Positions 1-8,692 are shown, counted from the first letter of the stretch. The stretch: DNA of 64,000 nucleotides from Candidatus Melainabacteria bacterium (GCA_016212515.1 JACRFZ010000029.1:88634-152633), one strand, 5' to 3'. Made by a program: numbers and translations. Notes: generated by a model not told the origin, from the letters alone.

Positions 1-419
1 ATGTTTTCAGCCGTGGGATTGGTATCGAGCAGGAAAAGCTTCTGCTCAGGGAAACGTGCAAGGGCAGCCACGGCTTCCTCATCCTCTTTGAAGAGAATGA
101 AACCATGGTCCCAGTTCTCTTCCAACCAGGGATTAAAGAGTTGCTTCAACTTGCCGAAATCCACAACCCGCCCCAGAGAATCGAGCCCATCCTGATGAGA
201 AGCATCGCCGACTTCTGCTGTGGCATGCAAAAACAGCACATAGTTGTGCCCGTGCAAATTAGCACACTTACTCTCGTGCTTATAAACTCTATGACCGGCA
301 CAGAATTGCAGCCTGCGCACAGCCGAAACCGTCACAACAGAATCTTGCCTGCCAGGGGACATACTTGAGGCTTCCCCCATTTCCATCGCACCACCTGCGC
401 TACCACGCCCCGCACCCAT
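1..419 (-). CDS. queD: 6-carboxytetrahydropterin synthase QueD (partial)
   Basis: QueD converts 7,8-dihydroneopterin triphosphate to 6-carboxytetrahydropterin in the route to 7-deazaguanines (queuosine). Reading the minus strand from 419 gives an open frame to the window edge. It carries the family's zinc-binding pattern (CAGHRVYKHESKC followed by LHGHNY), then VVDFGKLK and NWDHGF, and ends near NPTAEN, so the C-terminal part lies beyond the left edge. The ATG at 419 follows a GAGGTG ribosome binding site that sits inside the end of queC; the two genes are 12 bases apart and probably co-transcribed. Further in-frame ATGs exist downstream, the last at 362, so the exact start is open. Family assignment is secure; coordinates are partial. 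Confidence 0.88.
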   Translation of the reverse strand, partial: MGAGRGSAGGAMEMGEASSMSPGRQDSVVTVSAVRRLQFCAGHRVYKHESKCANLHGHNYVLFLHATAEVGDASHQDGLDSLGRVVDFGKLKQLFNPWLEENWDHGFILFKEDEEAVAALARFPEQKLFLLDTNPTAEN

Positions 420-431
420 CAGAATTTCACC

Positions 432-1130
432 TCAACGCCTGGTTTCAGCCAGGGCTCGTCCCAATAGCGGATCTTCCAACCCGGCTTCAGAGAAACCTTT
501 ATGACGCAAGAGGCAAGAATGACATTCGCCGCAGGGCGGATAGAATCCTTCATAGCAGGTGGTACTGAAGGAAAGAGCCTCCATGCAGCCATCCAGCGAA
601 GCAGCCAGTTCCACGGTCTCTTTCTTATTCATATGCATAAGCGGCGTCTCAATCTTCAAGGGTCTCTCAAGACCGCTTGCCAGAGCCGCTTCCAACTTGA
701 CGACAAAGTCTTCACGGCAATCGGGATAACCGCCGTAATCTTGCTGGGCCACACCCACCACAATAGTGTCGCAGCCCAGTACATATGCCCGGTTAGCCGC
801 CACCGTAAAGAACAGGATATTGCGTCCCGGCACAAAAGTTTGAGCCAGCCCGCCAGGCTCCGAGCCGGGCAGGGTATTGTAATCTGAGAAATGATCCACG
901 GCCAGACTGTGGTCGGTGAGCGGACTGAGACCTTTGAAGATCGGACCGAGATCTATTACCTCATGCTGAACAGCAGCCATTTCTGCAATTTTGCGCGCGC
1001 TTTCAATCTCACGACGATGCCGCTGGGCGTAATCGAATGTGACGGCGAAAACTTTGTTATATCGGGCTTTTGCCCAGTAGAGACAGGTAGTACTATCCTG
1101 CCCACCGGAAAAAACAACCAGGGCGCTCAT
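432..1130 (-). CDS. queC: 7-cyano-7-deazaguanine synthase QueC
   Basis: QueC makes preQ0 from 7-carboxy-7-deazaguanine with ATP and ammonia. The 232-residue product has the N-terminal PP-loop SGGQDST (residues 8-14) of ATP pyrophosphatases. The C-terminal zinc site has four cysteines in the pattern C-x8-C-x2-C-x2-C (TTCYEG then PCGECHSC). Length matches the family. It lies between queF upstream and queD downstream on the same strand, which supports a queuosine-precursor operon. QueE is not in the window. Confidence 0.95.
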   Translation of the reverse strand: MSALVVFSGGQDSTTCLYWAKARYNKVFAVTFDYAQRHRREIESARKIAEMAAVQHEVIDLGPIFKGLSPLTDHSLAVDHFSDYNTLPGSEPGGLAQTFVPGRNILFFTVAANRAYVLGCDTIVVGVAQQDYGGYPDCREDFVVKLEAALASGLERPLKIETPLMHMNKKETVELAASLDGCMEALSFSTTCYEGFYPPCGECHSCLLRHKGFSEAGLEDPLLGRALAETRR

Positions 1131-1225
1131 CTATGCCAGTCCTTAAGCAACTGCTTGAAAATCTACCGAAAGATTTTACCAGAGGCTAAGGCAGTCTACG
1201 GACGGGCGTCTTAAGCTCTTAACAA

Positions 1226-1714
1226 TTAACTCTTGGCAGGGCGGGACTTCTTCGCTTTCCCGGACGGCAACGGCTTGCCGCTGCTTTCGTAGCGAGCCAC
1301 AGGCCAGAAGGGAATACCGCCCCTGGGTGTAAAGCGCCCTTCCACCGTCAATGAGAGGGGTTTCAGCTTGTCGATCAGATCATTGGCAATGCGATTGACG
1401 CAAGCCTCATGAAACTCCGGGAACTGGCGAAACGCCCCCAGGTAAAGCTTCAGCGATTTGCTCTCGACACAAAGCCGGTCCGGTCTGTAGTCAATAACAA
1501 TGGTCGCAAAATCAGGCTGTCCGGTGATGGGGCAGACCGTCGTAAACTCGGGAGCTTCGATATGAATGGTGCCGATGACATTGTGCCGGTTTGCCTTCTT
1601 ATCGGCGAAGGGGCTATCAAAAACCTCAAGAATAGCCGGGTCTGGATTATCGTAATTTTGCTTCTCTTTGGCAGTAGCTTTGCCGAGATTCTTAAACTGA
1701 CTTTTCTTTGACAT
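1226..1714 (-). CDS. queF: NADPH-dependent 7-cyano-7-deazaguanine reductase QueF
   Basis: QueF reduces preQ0 to preQ1 with NADPH. The short, unimodular QueF type is seen here: the catalytic-cysteine region EFTTVCPITGQPDFA, the signature ESKSLKLYLGAFR, and a catalytic-core segment HEACVNRI. I chose the ATG at 1714 (MSKKSQFKN). A longer version from a TTG at 1756 adds 14 residues that do not resemble the family and has no better ribosome binding site. The C-terminus is a Lys/Ser-rich tail. It is the first gene of the queF-queC-queD set, with about 95 bases before queC. Confidence 0.94.
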   Translation of the reverse strand: MSKKSQFKNLGKATAKEKQNYDNPDPAILEVFDSPFADKKANRHNVIGTIHIEAPEFTTVCPITGQPDFATIVIDYRPDRLCVESKSLKLYLGAFRQFPEFHEACVNRIANDLIDKLKPLSLTVEGRFTPRGGIPFWPVARYESSGKPLPSGKAKKSRPAKS

Positions 1715-1857
1715 TGGTAGTTGACCGTTTTCTCCAGGGTCTGTTAATTCAACCAAAAAACCAACGCCCCCGGCATGCTAATGAGAGTTTCCTCATGCTT
1801 TTATATAGGGATGCGCTTCGGCAATTTAGATTCTCGGCAATTCTTGAGGCAAAATCC

Positions 1858-2613
1858 TTGTTCAAAAGCTTCTCAGTTAGCGTATTAGCAATTCTCAGCC
1901 TATGGCTAACCATAAGCCCAGCCCATTCACTGCCGCGAAAAACCTATTTCAAGTCATCCGGCAAAAGCATAGCTGTAGACTGGTTCTATCCAGAGAAATT
2001 AGCAAACCTTCCTCGGGTTGATGCAAGACAATCCACACCTATTGTAATCATTCTGCACGGCGCCGGCGGCTTAGGAACAGACAGCCGCGATGGATTCTTC
2101 CAACAATTAGCTCAGGAACTAACCAGGCAGGGTAACAGTTGCGCCATTGTGCACTATATGGATCAGACCAATATGCAGGCAGCAGATGCCGTCGCCCTAG
2201 CGAAGCACTTTGGCACCTGGCTGAAAACGGTCCGGGTCGCCACATCCTACATACTGGAGCTTCCCCTTGCCGACAAGAATAATGTCAGCATCCTGGGACA
2301 TAGTCTGGGAGCCCAATTGGCTCTTCACACAGCAGATGGTAATCCAAAGCTTGCATCAGTAGTGGATATGGCAGGCAGCTTTGTCTTACCAGCAGGGGCG
2401 ATAAAAGCCATGCCACCAATACTGATATTACATGGAACCAAAGACACCACGGTGCCGCTGAGCAGAGAGCGCCAACTTATCAACGTCCTCAAACGCACAA
2501 ACAGTACCTATGAAGAACATATACTGAATGGAGTCGATCACTCTTTCTCAGGTGTGAGCTTTGACACCCTCACAAAAACCATCAATAAGTTTCTGAACAA
2601 ATACAGGCGATAG
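1858..2613 (+). CDS. Secreted alpha/beta hydrolase, dienelactone-hydrolase type
   Basis: Probable exported esterase or lipase-like hydrolase; substrate unknown. The fold is supported by the nucleophile elbow GHSLGA (Ser149), an Asp in HGTKDTTVP (Asp196), a His in GVDHSF (His228) and an oxyanion-type HGAGG near the N-terminus. I prefer the TTG at 1858 because GAGG lies 8 bases upstream and the product then begins with a clean signal peptide (hydrophobic stretch ending in SPAHS). In-frame starts at 1795 and 1708 would put 21-50 extra residues before the signal and are less likely. It is transcribed away from queF. Confidence 0.75.
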   Translation: MFKSFSVSVLAILSLWLTISPAHSLPRKTYFKSSGKSIAVDWFYPEKLANLPRVDARQSTPIVIILHGAGGLGTDSRDGFFQQLAQELTRQGNSCAIVHYMDQTNMQAADAVALAKHFGTWLKTVRVATSYILELPLADKNNVSILGHSLGAQLALHTADGNPKLASVVDMAGSFVLPAGAIKAMPPILILHGTKDTTVPLSRERQLINVLKRTNSTYEEHILNGVDHSFSGVSFDTLTKTINKFLNKYRR

Positions 2614-2614
2614 A

Positions 2615-2806
2615 GTATTTGCCGAAGCAATCAACGAGTACGCCAGGACCATAGCGCTAGCGCAAAGCGACTCACAAGGATCCTATGAACGAGGTCATTG
2701 CTATCGCGCTCACCCGCACTTGAGTCGAGGCATTGCCTATGCCAGACTCGGCAAGTATAAACCGGCCATTAAAGACTTCGATGAGGCCATCAGGCAAACG
2801 CGATAG
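2615..2806 (+). pseudogene. TPR-repeat gene fragment
   Basis: A stop-free stretch of 63 codons ends at TAG 2804-2806. It encodes a convincing tetratricopeptide motif (RGIAYARLGKYKPAIKDF followed by DEAIR) but has no good start codon or ribosome binding site, and begins directly after the hydrolase stop in another frame. This looks like the remaining 3' end of a TPR gene. A very short gene with a non-standard start cannot be excluded. Confidence 0.4.
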
Positions 2807-2890
2807 GTCCCCTTCTTTGCCTATGGGAAAGAGTCACTCATAATAGCCCCAAATCCCGCATCTATAAAAAAGCAAAATTATATTGCCGAC

Positions 2891-3544
2891 CTACATCTCG
2901 ATGGTCTCATCATCCACACAGCGCCCGGGAGTATCAGTCAAAAGCAAACGCCAGCGCATCTCAAACGGGTAAGGAACAGGCAAGCACTCTTCAGTCTCTT
3001 TACCTTGAACCTGCGACCACCAGGCAAAATTTCCATGCCTCTGGGATGTATGTTTCTCCCAACCACTCCATTCATTCGGCGTCTGGTCGACAATGGCAGG
3101 AAAGGCAAAGATTTCCATGGGCTCCTGGACAGAACGACCTGCAACATCGACTTGATCTACGGTTATACCAAAGCCGCGCTTCCCGTTCAGGTCGTCCTTG
3201 TTTATATGGCTCTTCCACTGCCAGACTCGATAGCCGCCTAAAACCACAAACTTTTCCGGGCTGAGATTACCTGTGCCGCAGCCACCGGGATCAAAGTCTG
3301 TACAGTGCAGAAACGCTCCATGCTCGCCGCTCATGAGCGGCACCGGCAAGTGACGCTCGCTGCTTACACGAAGTTGCACCTGCCGCTGCAACCAGAGCTT
3401 AGTATGTAAATCATAAACGCTGAATCCATGGCCAACTTTGACAGGAACATAACGAGGCGGGGCTGACCTACCTTTGCCAAAAGCAGCCATCGTCAACAGG
3501 AATGAAGACAAAAACAGAACTATCAAAAGGATCGGTTGCCTCAA
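2891..3544 (-). CDS. Secreted protein of unknown function
   Basis: 217 residues with a clear N-terminal signal peptide (PILLIVLFLSSFLLTMAAFG). The start is TTG, supported by a GAGGGGG ribosome binding site five bases upstream. The mature part has aromatic-rich stretches and several cysteines (CTDFDPGGCG, a Cys near residue 188, and RCVDDE near the end) that could form disulfides outside the cytoplasm. I recognise no family. It stands alone: the TPR fragment lies downstream on the other strand, and 321 bases separate it from the next gene. Confidence 0.7.
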   Translation of the reverse strand: MRQPILLIVLFLSSFLLTMAAFGKGRSAPPRYVPVKVGHGFSVYDLHTKLWLQRQVQLRVSSERHLPVPLMSGEHGAFLHCTDFDPGGCGTGNLSPEKFVVLGGYRVWQWKSHINKDDLNGKRGFGITVDQVDVAGRSVQEPMEIFAFPAIVDQTPNEWSGWEKHTSQRHGNFAWWSQVQGKETEECLPVPYPFEMRWRLLLTDTPGRCVDDETIEM

Positions 3545-3865
3545 CTATGCCCCCTCTGGAAAAGACGGACTGAAAAGGAGAGTTCCCAATCTGTAATCAT
3601 CTCTAGCTGTCCTTTCTCTTTCACCAGCCATTCAGGTCGGCATTTACCCGCATAACAAAGCAGATTAGGATGTCACGCAGAGAGTAAATTTTTGTTAGCT
3701 AGTTTGCCTCTTTAAGAGCGCCTGCTGAGAACTCTCTTTAAATCCCAGGCAGGTCCCGAACGCCATTGCATCGCATACTGCGTAGATTTACGCTTGCCAC
3801 CCCAAAGAACCTTGGGTAAATTCTAATTCCACCGCCGAGCATTCAAAAAAATCTGGAGGACCAAA
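3545..3865. other. Intergenic region, no gene seen
   Basis: Divergent spacer between the secreted protein to the left and the gene starting at 3866. It should hold both promoters. I saw no convincing ORF, RNA gene or strong hairpin in it. Confidence 0.5.
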
Positions 3866-4540
3866 ATGTCTGAAACAGACTTTGGCAAGATAATGAATGC
3901 CGCCGACAAGGTTGCCTCCCCGGCATACCCGGAAGACTCTCAAAACCAAAAGAATGCCGCCCTTTCATTATGGGCCGAAGCCGGTCTGGCTATTCCCTTC
4001 GGCGGCGTCATGAAGTCGGCTGTTCATTCGGTGAGATACGCAGACGGCTCCACCGTAAATGAAATTACATACAATGGTGCCAGCCAGGTGATGATCACCG
4101 AGAGAGGCGAAGCAGCCAGTTGCGACAAGCAAAAGGACAGCAACGAGAAAGCCAGCCTGCAGCAAACCTTTGAGTGCATGAGAGAAGCGCACGGAGCCGT
4201 AGCCGGCTCTGTTACGGCATTTGATGATGGAGCCGGGTTCACAATGAGCTCCAATGACTCCAATTTTACACTTGCGGGCAAGCAACTCTGGCAATCGGAG
4301 TCCAAGTCGACCCGGCAATATCAACCCATGCCTGCGCTCACTCTCACAAATGAGCAAGACGGCAGAGAAGAAACCCTGACAGTGCTGGTCCGAAAAGGCA
4401 ACGGCACATCAGAAAAGATCCAGTTCTATCGCGAAGACTATCTGAAACCAGCGGAGCCGCCAGTGCTCACATCGGTACAGATATTGGACAGCCGGAACAA
4501 GGTAGTCTCGGAACGACAACCCAACCTGGAACTCTGGTAA
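3866..4540 (+). CDS. Hypothetical protein
   Basis: 224 residues, start supported by CTGGAGG before the ATG. There is no signal peptide, but a short mildly hydrophobic segment lies around residues 35-50 (LSLWAEAGLAIPFGGVM). The rest is hydrophilic and beta-rich, with repeated short strands such as GASQVMITERGE and FTLAGKQLW. I recognise no domain. It converges with the DUF326-like gene 50 bases downstream. Confidence 0.6.
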   Translation: MSETDFGKIMNAADKVASPAYPEDSQNQKNAALSLWAEAGLAIPFGGVMKSAVHSVRYADGSTVNEITYNGASQVMITERGEAASCDKQKDSNEKASLQQTFECMREAHGAVAGSVTAFDDGAGFTMSSNDSNFTLAGKQLWQSESKSTRQYQPMPALTLTNEQDGREETLTVLVRKGNGTSEKIQFYREDYLKPAEPPVLTSVQILDSRNKVVSERQPNLELW

Positions 4541-4593
4541 GAGCCAAATCATTGCTGGCACAATTCCAGGAAGGTTATGCCGGTGAGTACTAG

Positions 4594-5016
4594 CTAGCTC
4601 GCTCCTACAATCTTCTGGCAGTTTCCTGCGCACTTTCGACATTCGTTAGCACATGCTTTCATGTTATTGTCATCCTTGAAGGACTCACAGGTTTTTGTGC
4701 AGTTATTGCAGGCATCAATACAGAGCGCCATAGCACGCTTCTGAAATACCGAACCTCGCGAAATGTACTCCGAACTTGACTTGCAAGCATTAATGCAATC
4801 CTTGAGAGCCGCAGCAGTTGTTCCTTTCGTGTATGTTCCCTTTTTGGTGTTGCAATAGGTCAAAGTCTTCTGGCAAAATGCAGCACAGGCGTCACAATTA
4901 CCTTTGACTATTTCCGGCGTAGTCTGGGCCATTGCACCCTGCCCAAATGTTGTCAAAGCCAGAATCGAGCTCGCAGCCAGTAGTGCTGCGGAGAGGGGAG
5001 CAGATTTAAATTTCAT
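4594..5016 (-). CDS. Secreted Cys-rich four-helix protein, DUF326/Csp-like
   Basis: 140 residues with a Sec-type signal peptide likely cut after AMA (residue 30). The mature part has 14 cysteines (41, 44, 48, 55, 74, 78, 99, 103, 106, 110, 122, 126, 129, 133), mostly as CxxxC or CxxC on predicted helices. This is the pattern of the DUF326 family, which includes the copper-storage proteins Csp. I infer metal, most likely Cu(I), binding in the periplasm. Csp1 proteins usually use a Tat signal; no twin arginine is seen here. The ATG is supported by AGGA seven bases upstream. Confidence 0.8.
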   Translation of the reverse strand: MKFKSAPLSAALLAASSILALTTFGQGAMAQTTPEIVKGNCDACAAFCQKTLTYCNTKKGTYTKGTTAAALKDCINACKSSSEYISRGSVFQKRAMALCIDACNNCTKTCESFKDDNNMKACANECRKCAGNCQKIVGAS

Positions 5017-5272
5017 TTTCGAGTCCTTTGTAGAATCAGTAATTCGCTATGCCTGCTGATGCAGGCGCCAGTAACATGAAGCAGACCAAGTCAACTGCTG
5101 CCGCAGCAGCGCATAAACATTTCTCTGCCCGGGCAGATTTATACAAGACGGGTCAGACCATCGGAGAGAGTCTCGTAGACAAGTCGTTTCACGAGCAGGG
5201 CTCGTCTCCATGATTCGCTCCATGACCCATGACTGACCAACCGGCAATTAGTTCCATATTTTTTCGCTCATC

Positions 5273-5749
5273 TCATTCGAATCTGTATTGAGGCGGCACG
5301 CTCGCTATACGAGCGGGAGTAGGCTCGCGCGGAATGACGGTATATTGAATTCGCGCAATGCCCCGGGTAAGTATTCCCAGTTGTCGTGCCGCTTCCCTCG
5401 AGAGATCAATCACTCGATTCTTTATGTATGGACCACGATCGTTCACTGTAATCAAAATAGACTTACCGTTCTGCGGATTGCGAACCATTAATCTAGACGA
5501 CATTGGCAAAGTAAGATGAGCCGCCGTCAGCTTATTCATGTCGTACACCTGACCGGAAGCGGTTCTTCGACCATGAAAGGGAATTCCGTACCAGGATGCA
5601 ATTCCTGACTGTACACCGGCTTGGCTCGTTCGCCCTGATTTTAAAGCTGCCCCGGCACTTCTTTGGTTCTCTCGCGACTCCGCCGGCGGTGCGGCATTAC
5701 AGCCGGTGGACATTAGAATCAGAGTCATATACAGAACTTGTTTAAACAT
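5273..5749 (-). CDS. rlpA: RlpA-type lipoprotein (septal ring lytic transglycosylase family)
   Basis: 158 residues from the preferred ATG at 5749; an in-frame start at 5770 adds seven residues. The N-terminus is a lipoprotein signal with lipobox MSTGC (Cys17). The rest is a double-psi beta-barrel domain: IASWYG, FHGRRTASG, AAHLTLP, NDRGPY and RVIDLSREAARQLG are the usual RlpA signatures, including the Asp in NDRGP. No SPOR domain follows, so this is the short form. In studied bacteria RlpA cleaves denuded glycan strands or lies at the septum; which applies here is not visible. Confidence 0.87.
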   Translation of the reverse strand: MFKQVLYMTLILMSTGCNAAPPAESRENQRSAGAALKSGRTSQAGVQSGIASWYGIPFHGRRTASGQVYDMNKLTAAHLTLPMSSRLMVRNPQNGKSILITVNDRGPYIKNRVIDLSREAARQLGILTRGIARIQYTVIPREPTPARIASVPPQYRFE

Positions 5750-6062
5750 ATTTCGCTCAGATGGAATCAATAGCCAGTCAGACTAATCCTGTCAGACTGC
5801 TACCAAGGAGACATGATGCAGGCATAAGGCGCACCAGGGCTCTGCTTCAAGTTAGACCATGTTTACATCCAACTGTGAAAACTGGGTGAAAAGAGACAAT
5901 ACTTTCATTCTAAGTATATTGCCATTTTTCTTTATCTATGAGGCGTTGCAGCGCTGAACCCCGCATAGTACGCCATTCACCAACTCTTTCCACTTTAACC
6001 GAGTTTTCACTTTGCCCATGGTCCAATCTCACCACAGAAAAACTAATACAAGGAGAGTTTGT

Positions 6063-6260
6063 ATGAACTGGGACGAATTGAAAGGTGATTGGAAAATCGC
6101 CACAGGTAAACTCAAAGCGAAGTGGGGCAAACTCACTGACGATGACATGACCCAAATAAATGGAAAACGCGAAGAGCTATCCGGTCGCCTGCAGAAACAA
6201 TACGGACAGTCGAAGGAAGAAGCAGAAAAGCAGATAGACAGCTTCTTGAAGGCTCTCTAG
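6063..6260 (+). CDS. CsbD-like small stress protein
   Basis: 65 residues, highly charged and helical, with the family's opening (MNWDELKGDWK) and the pattern KLKAKWGKLTDDD. CsbD proteins are stress-induced in many bacteria; their molecular job is unknown. The ATG has AAGGAG seven bases upstream, which decides against a longer frame from 6012. It is first in a same-strand run of three stress-type genes (6063-7472). Confidence 0.9.
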   Translation: MNWDELKGDWKIATGKLKAKWGKLTDDDMTQINGKREELSGRLQKQYGQSKEEAEKQIDSFLKAL

Positions 6261-6288
6261 TTTCCCTACAACCATATTGGAGTTAAAC

Positions 6289-6816
6289 ATGAAACATTCA
6301 GTAATCTCTATCATAAAGACCCAGGAACAAGCCATCTCCATAATCGATGCCCTAAAGCGGGCAGGCTTCGTCAACAGCGACATCTCGATGTTGATGCCGG
6401 ATCGCAGCGGTGTCCGTGACATGGGACACGAGCAGCACAGCAAGGCGCCAGAAGGCACTTCAACCGGTGCCGGCGCCGGTGCCCTAATTGGAGGTGCTCT
6501 AGGTTGGCTGGCCGGTCTGGGTGCCCTCGCCATCCCGGGTATTGGGCCCCTAGTGGTCGCCGGACCGATCGTGGCAGCGCTTACAGGCGTGGGCATTGGC
6601 GCTACTACCGGCGGTATCACCGGCGGACTCATCGGTCTTGGCATACCTGAGTATGAAGCAAAACAATACGAAGGCAAAATACGGGAAGGAAACATCCTTC
6701 TTTCAGTTCACACCGAAAAGCCGCTTGAGATAAAACTAGCAAAAGAGATCTTCAAGACCGGAGGTGGGAACGGCATCACAAGTACCGACGAAGCAGTAGC
6801 CGGCTTGGTCAAATAG
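6289..6816 (+). CDS. General stress protein 17M-like (YflT domain) membrane-associated protein
   Basis: 175 residues. The N-terminus (VISIIKTQEQAISIIDALKR) resembles the YflT/GSP17M fold found in stress proteins. It is followed by a Gly/Ala-rich double hydrophobic segment (about residues 65-125) that could insert in a membrane as a hairpin, then a return to a ferredoxin-like half (GNILLSVHTEKP). TTGGAG precedes the ATG at 6289. It lies between the CsbD and ferritin-like genes, which suggests a shared general-stress role. Confidence 0.75.
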   Translation: MKHSVISIIKTQEQAISIIDALKRAGFVNSDISMLMPDRSGVRDMGHEQHSKAPEGTSTGAGAGALIGGALGWLAGLGALAIPGIGPLVVAGPIVAALTGVGIGATTGGITGGLIGLGIPEYEAKQYEGKIREGNILLSVHTEKPLEIKLAKEIFKTGGGNGITSTDEAVAGLVK

Positions 6817-6823
6817 AACTCGT

Positions 6824-6865
6824 GAGGAGGGAGAGGGAGCCTTTTTGGCCACCCTCTCCCTTCTC
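6824..6865 (+). promoter_or_regulatory. Strong hairpin between stress genes
   Basis: Inverted repeat with a 14-bp stem (6824-6837 pairing with 6852-6865, one G-T pair) and a 14-base loop that itself holds GCC/GGC. No T-run follows. It lies 8 bases after the upstream stop and 25 bases before the ferritin-like start, so it could be an attenuator or an mRNA processing or stabilising element. Confidence 0.6.
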
Positions 6866-6890
6866 CCTAAAGTCAAAAGGCAGGAATGAA

Positions 6891-7472
6891 ATGAAAAATA
6901 ATGGCGCGGTAAAGAAGTCAGACGAGCAAAGCAAATCCTCGGAAGGCGACGCCTTCTCCGCCAATCTAACCGAGATTCGTCGCCGTGCTCGTGAGCATAC
7001 ACACGGCAGCTCAGTGCGGGCAGGCTACGATGGCAACCGCCGACAAATTGTCAAAATTCTCAACGAAGCGCTTGCCACCGAACTAGTTTGTGCGCTTCGC
7101 TACAAGCGTCACCACTACATGGGTAAGGGCATACATTCAGAATCGGTTGTTAAAGAATTCGGCGAACATGCAAGAGAAGAACTGGCACACGCCGACAGAA
7201 TCGCGGAACGCATTGTTCAACTTAACGGTGAGCCCAATTTCGATCCCGAAGGCTTGGCCGGTCGCAGCAATGCCGAGTATGTAGCCTGCGACACTTTAAC
7301 CGAGATGATCAAAGAAAATCTCGTAGCGGAGCGCATCGCCGTCGATATCTACCGCGAGATGATTAAATACGTAGGCGACAGCGATCCAACTACACGCTGC
7401 CTGCTGGAAAGCATTCTGGCCACAGAGGAATCGCATCTGGAGGATATGGCAAACTTCATGACCAAGTATTAA
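6891..7472 (+). CDS. Ferritin-like diiron protein (bacterioferritin/Dps type)
   Basis: 193 residues from ATG 6891. After a hydrophilic N-terminal extension of about 50 residues comes a four-helix bundle with diiron-type ligands: Glu in EALATELVCAL, EFGEHAREELAHAD, a third helix with MIKENLVAERIAVD, and ATEESHLEDM in the fourth. This is the ferritin-like superfamily, closest in look to bacterioferritin. Likely role: iron storage or detoxification under stress, in line with the CsbD and YflT neighbours. The conserved haem-ligand Met of true Bfr cannot be assigned with confidence, so I give no gene symbol. Confidence 0.83.
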   Translation: MKNNGAVKKSDEQSKSSEGDAFSANLTEIRRRAREHTHGSSVRAGYDGNRRQIVKILNEALATELVCALRYKRHHYMGKGIHSESVVKEFGEHAREELAHADRIAERIVQLNGEPNFDPEGLAGRSNAEYVACDTLTEMIKENLVAERIAVDIYREMIKYVGDSDPTTRCLLESILATEESHLEDMANFMTKY

Positions 7473-7482
7473 AGCGCCACCG

Positions 7483-7522
7483 GCTGACTCCGCCCCTGCT
7501 CGTCGGCAGGGACTGAGTCAGC
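7483..7522 (+). terminator. Hairpin after the ferritin-like gene
   Basis: Ten bases after the stop. Outer stem GCTGACTC/GAGTCAGC, a 3x3 internal loop, inner stem CCCTGC/GCAGGG, loop TCGTCG. No T-run follows, so it is a possible terminator or 3' stabiliser, not a classic intrinsic terminator. The rest of the spacer to 7780 shows nothing else. Confidence 0.55.
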
Positions 7523-7780
7523 ACTTACTAAGCCACAAAATTCGCATGCCCTCAATACTCTGCAAGCATCGGAGCAAGCTGAGCTCCAATGGGCACATTT
7601 AAACTTGCATGCCGGCAACTCCTACAAGAGCCGACTCATTCCTGGAAAGCTTGTACCATACTCCATTGAGCTCTGCATTTCCCGGCAGGAACTCTAGCCA
7701 CAGCTTTACCCCTCAGACAAAACCTGTAAAATATAGGCAGGTTGGCGAGGTGGTCAGGTGTGCGCTTCAAGAGAGCAGAC

Positions 7781-8098
7781 ATGAGCGAAGAAACCACAGG
7801 CAAGTCCTGGCAAGAGCTAAAACAACAAATACAACAAGAGATCAGCACCGCTTCCGAACGCGAGAAGAAGAGGCTGACCATCACATACTGCGGCGGTTGC
7901 GGCTATGAGCCAAGAGCAGAAGCTCTAGCTTTCGAGGTCGGCAGAGAGTTTGGCATAGCTGCCGATCTGTACCGCACGACAGGGGGGTTGTTTGAAGTCG
8001 ATTTTGGGGAAAGTCGCATCTTTTCGAAGCTTGTGCTCGGGCGATTTCCGGAAGAAGGCGAGGTTCTTGAGGCGTTGAGAGCGAGACTGGGTAAATAA
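7781..8098 (+). CDS. Rdx/SelW-type CxxC protein
   Basis: 105 residues from ATG 7781 (AAGAGAG upstream). The Rdx (SelT/SelW/SelH) thioredoxin-like fold is indicated by TITYCGGCGYEPRA with a CxxC motif, then GGLFEVDFG and FPEEGEVLE. The usual selenocysteine position is a cysteine. A charged 35-residue helix precedes the domain. Likely a redox protein; partners unknown. The frame could be extended to a TTG at 7742, but that lacks support. Confidence 0.8.
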   Translation: MSEETTGKSWQELKQQIQQEISTASEREKKRLTITYCGGCGYEPRAEALAFEVGREFGIAADLYRTTGGLFEVDFGESRIFSKLVLGRFPEEGEVLEALRARLGK

Positions 8099-8140
8099 TT
8101 AGGGCAGTACTAACCAGAAGCATCTAAAAGGAACCATCCC

Positions 8141-8692
8141 ATGCCTTCCGACTTACCAGGAAACATTCCCACTCCACTCATAGGCGGTCTGGCAGCGGCG
8201 ATTTTGGTTCCAATTATCATGAATAAGCTGGCAAGCACAAACGCTCCGGCCAGACTTGAGGGCGATCATAAGGTCGTAAGCTACAGCAAAGGCTACTTTG
8301 CGGCCATGTATATCTGCACCGTCTTCTTCAGCGCGCTCTCAGTGCTTGCCTATCTTTTCCCAGGCAAGACCGGCCCACAGGCAATCATTTTTCCAATTAT
8401 GATTTTCCTGTTCTTTGCGGCGATGGGGCTTGTCACCGTCGTACTGATGAATCAGGCCCGGGTTTCCTTCAACAGTGAACAGGTGCGCGGCGCCGACATG
8501 CTCGGTCGACGGCATGTATACCGATGGAACGAACTGAAAAGCGTTGAATATGTGGCCTGGGCCCAGGGTCTCAAACTAAGCGGTCCTGATGGCGGCTCAA
8601 TCTGGGTTTCTCCCGTAATGAGCGGCTTTGCCGAATTTCAAGAAGAACTGGAAAAGCAGTGCGGACATCTCTGGCAGCGCACAGACCAATAA
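8141..8692 (+). CDS. Membrane protein with C-terminal PH-like region
   Basis: 183 residues with three probable membrane segments (about residues 13-29, 52-72 and 80-102) and a C-terminal soluble part of about 75 residues with alternating strands and a final amphipathic helix. The order resembles bacterial PH-domain (bPH) membrane proteins; this is inference from pattern only. AAAAGGAA precedes the ATG. Function not known. Confidence 0.65.
   Translation: MPSDLPGNIPTPLIGGLAAAILVPIIMNKLASTNAPARLEGDHKVVSYSKGYFAAMYICTVFFSALSVLAYLFPGKTGPQAIIFPIMIFLFFAAMGLVTVVLMNQARVSFNSEQVRGADMLGRRHVYRWNELKSVEYVAWAQGLKLSGPDGGSIWVSPVMSGFAEFQEELEKQCGHLWQRTDQ

Noticed and set aside
7741..7776. Stretch resembling the 5' part of a tRNA-Leu/Ser gene (GCGAGGTGGTCAGG)
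   Set aside because: No anticodon arm or T-arm follows; the Rdx-type gene starts directly after.
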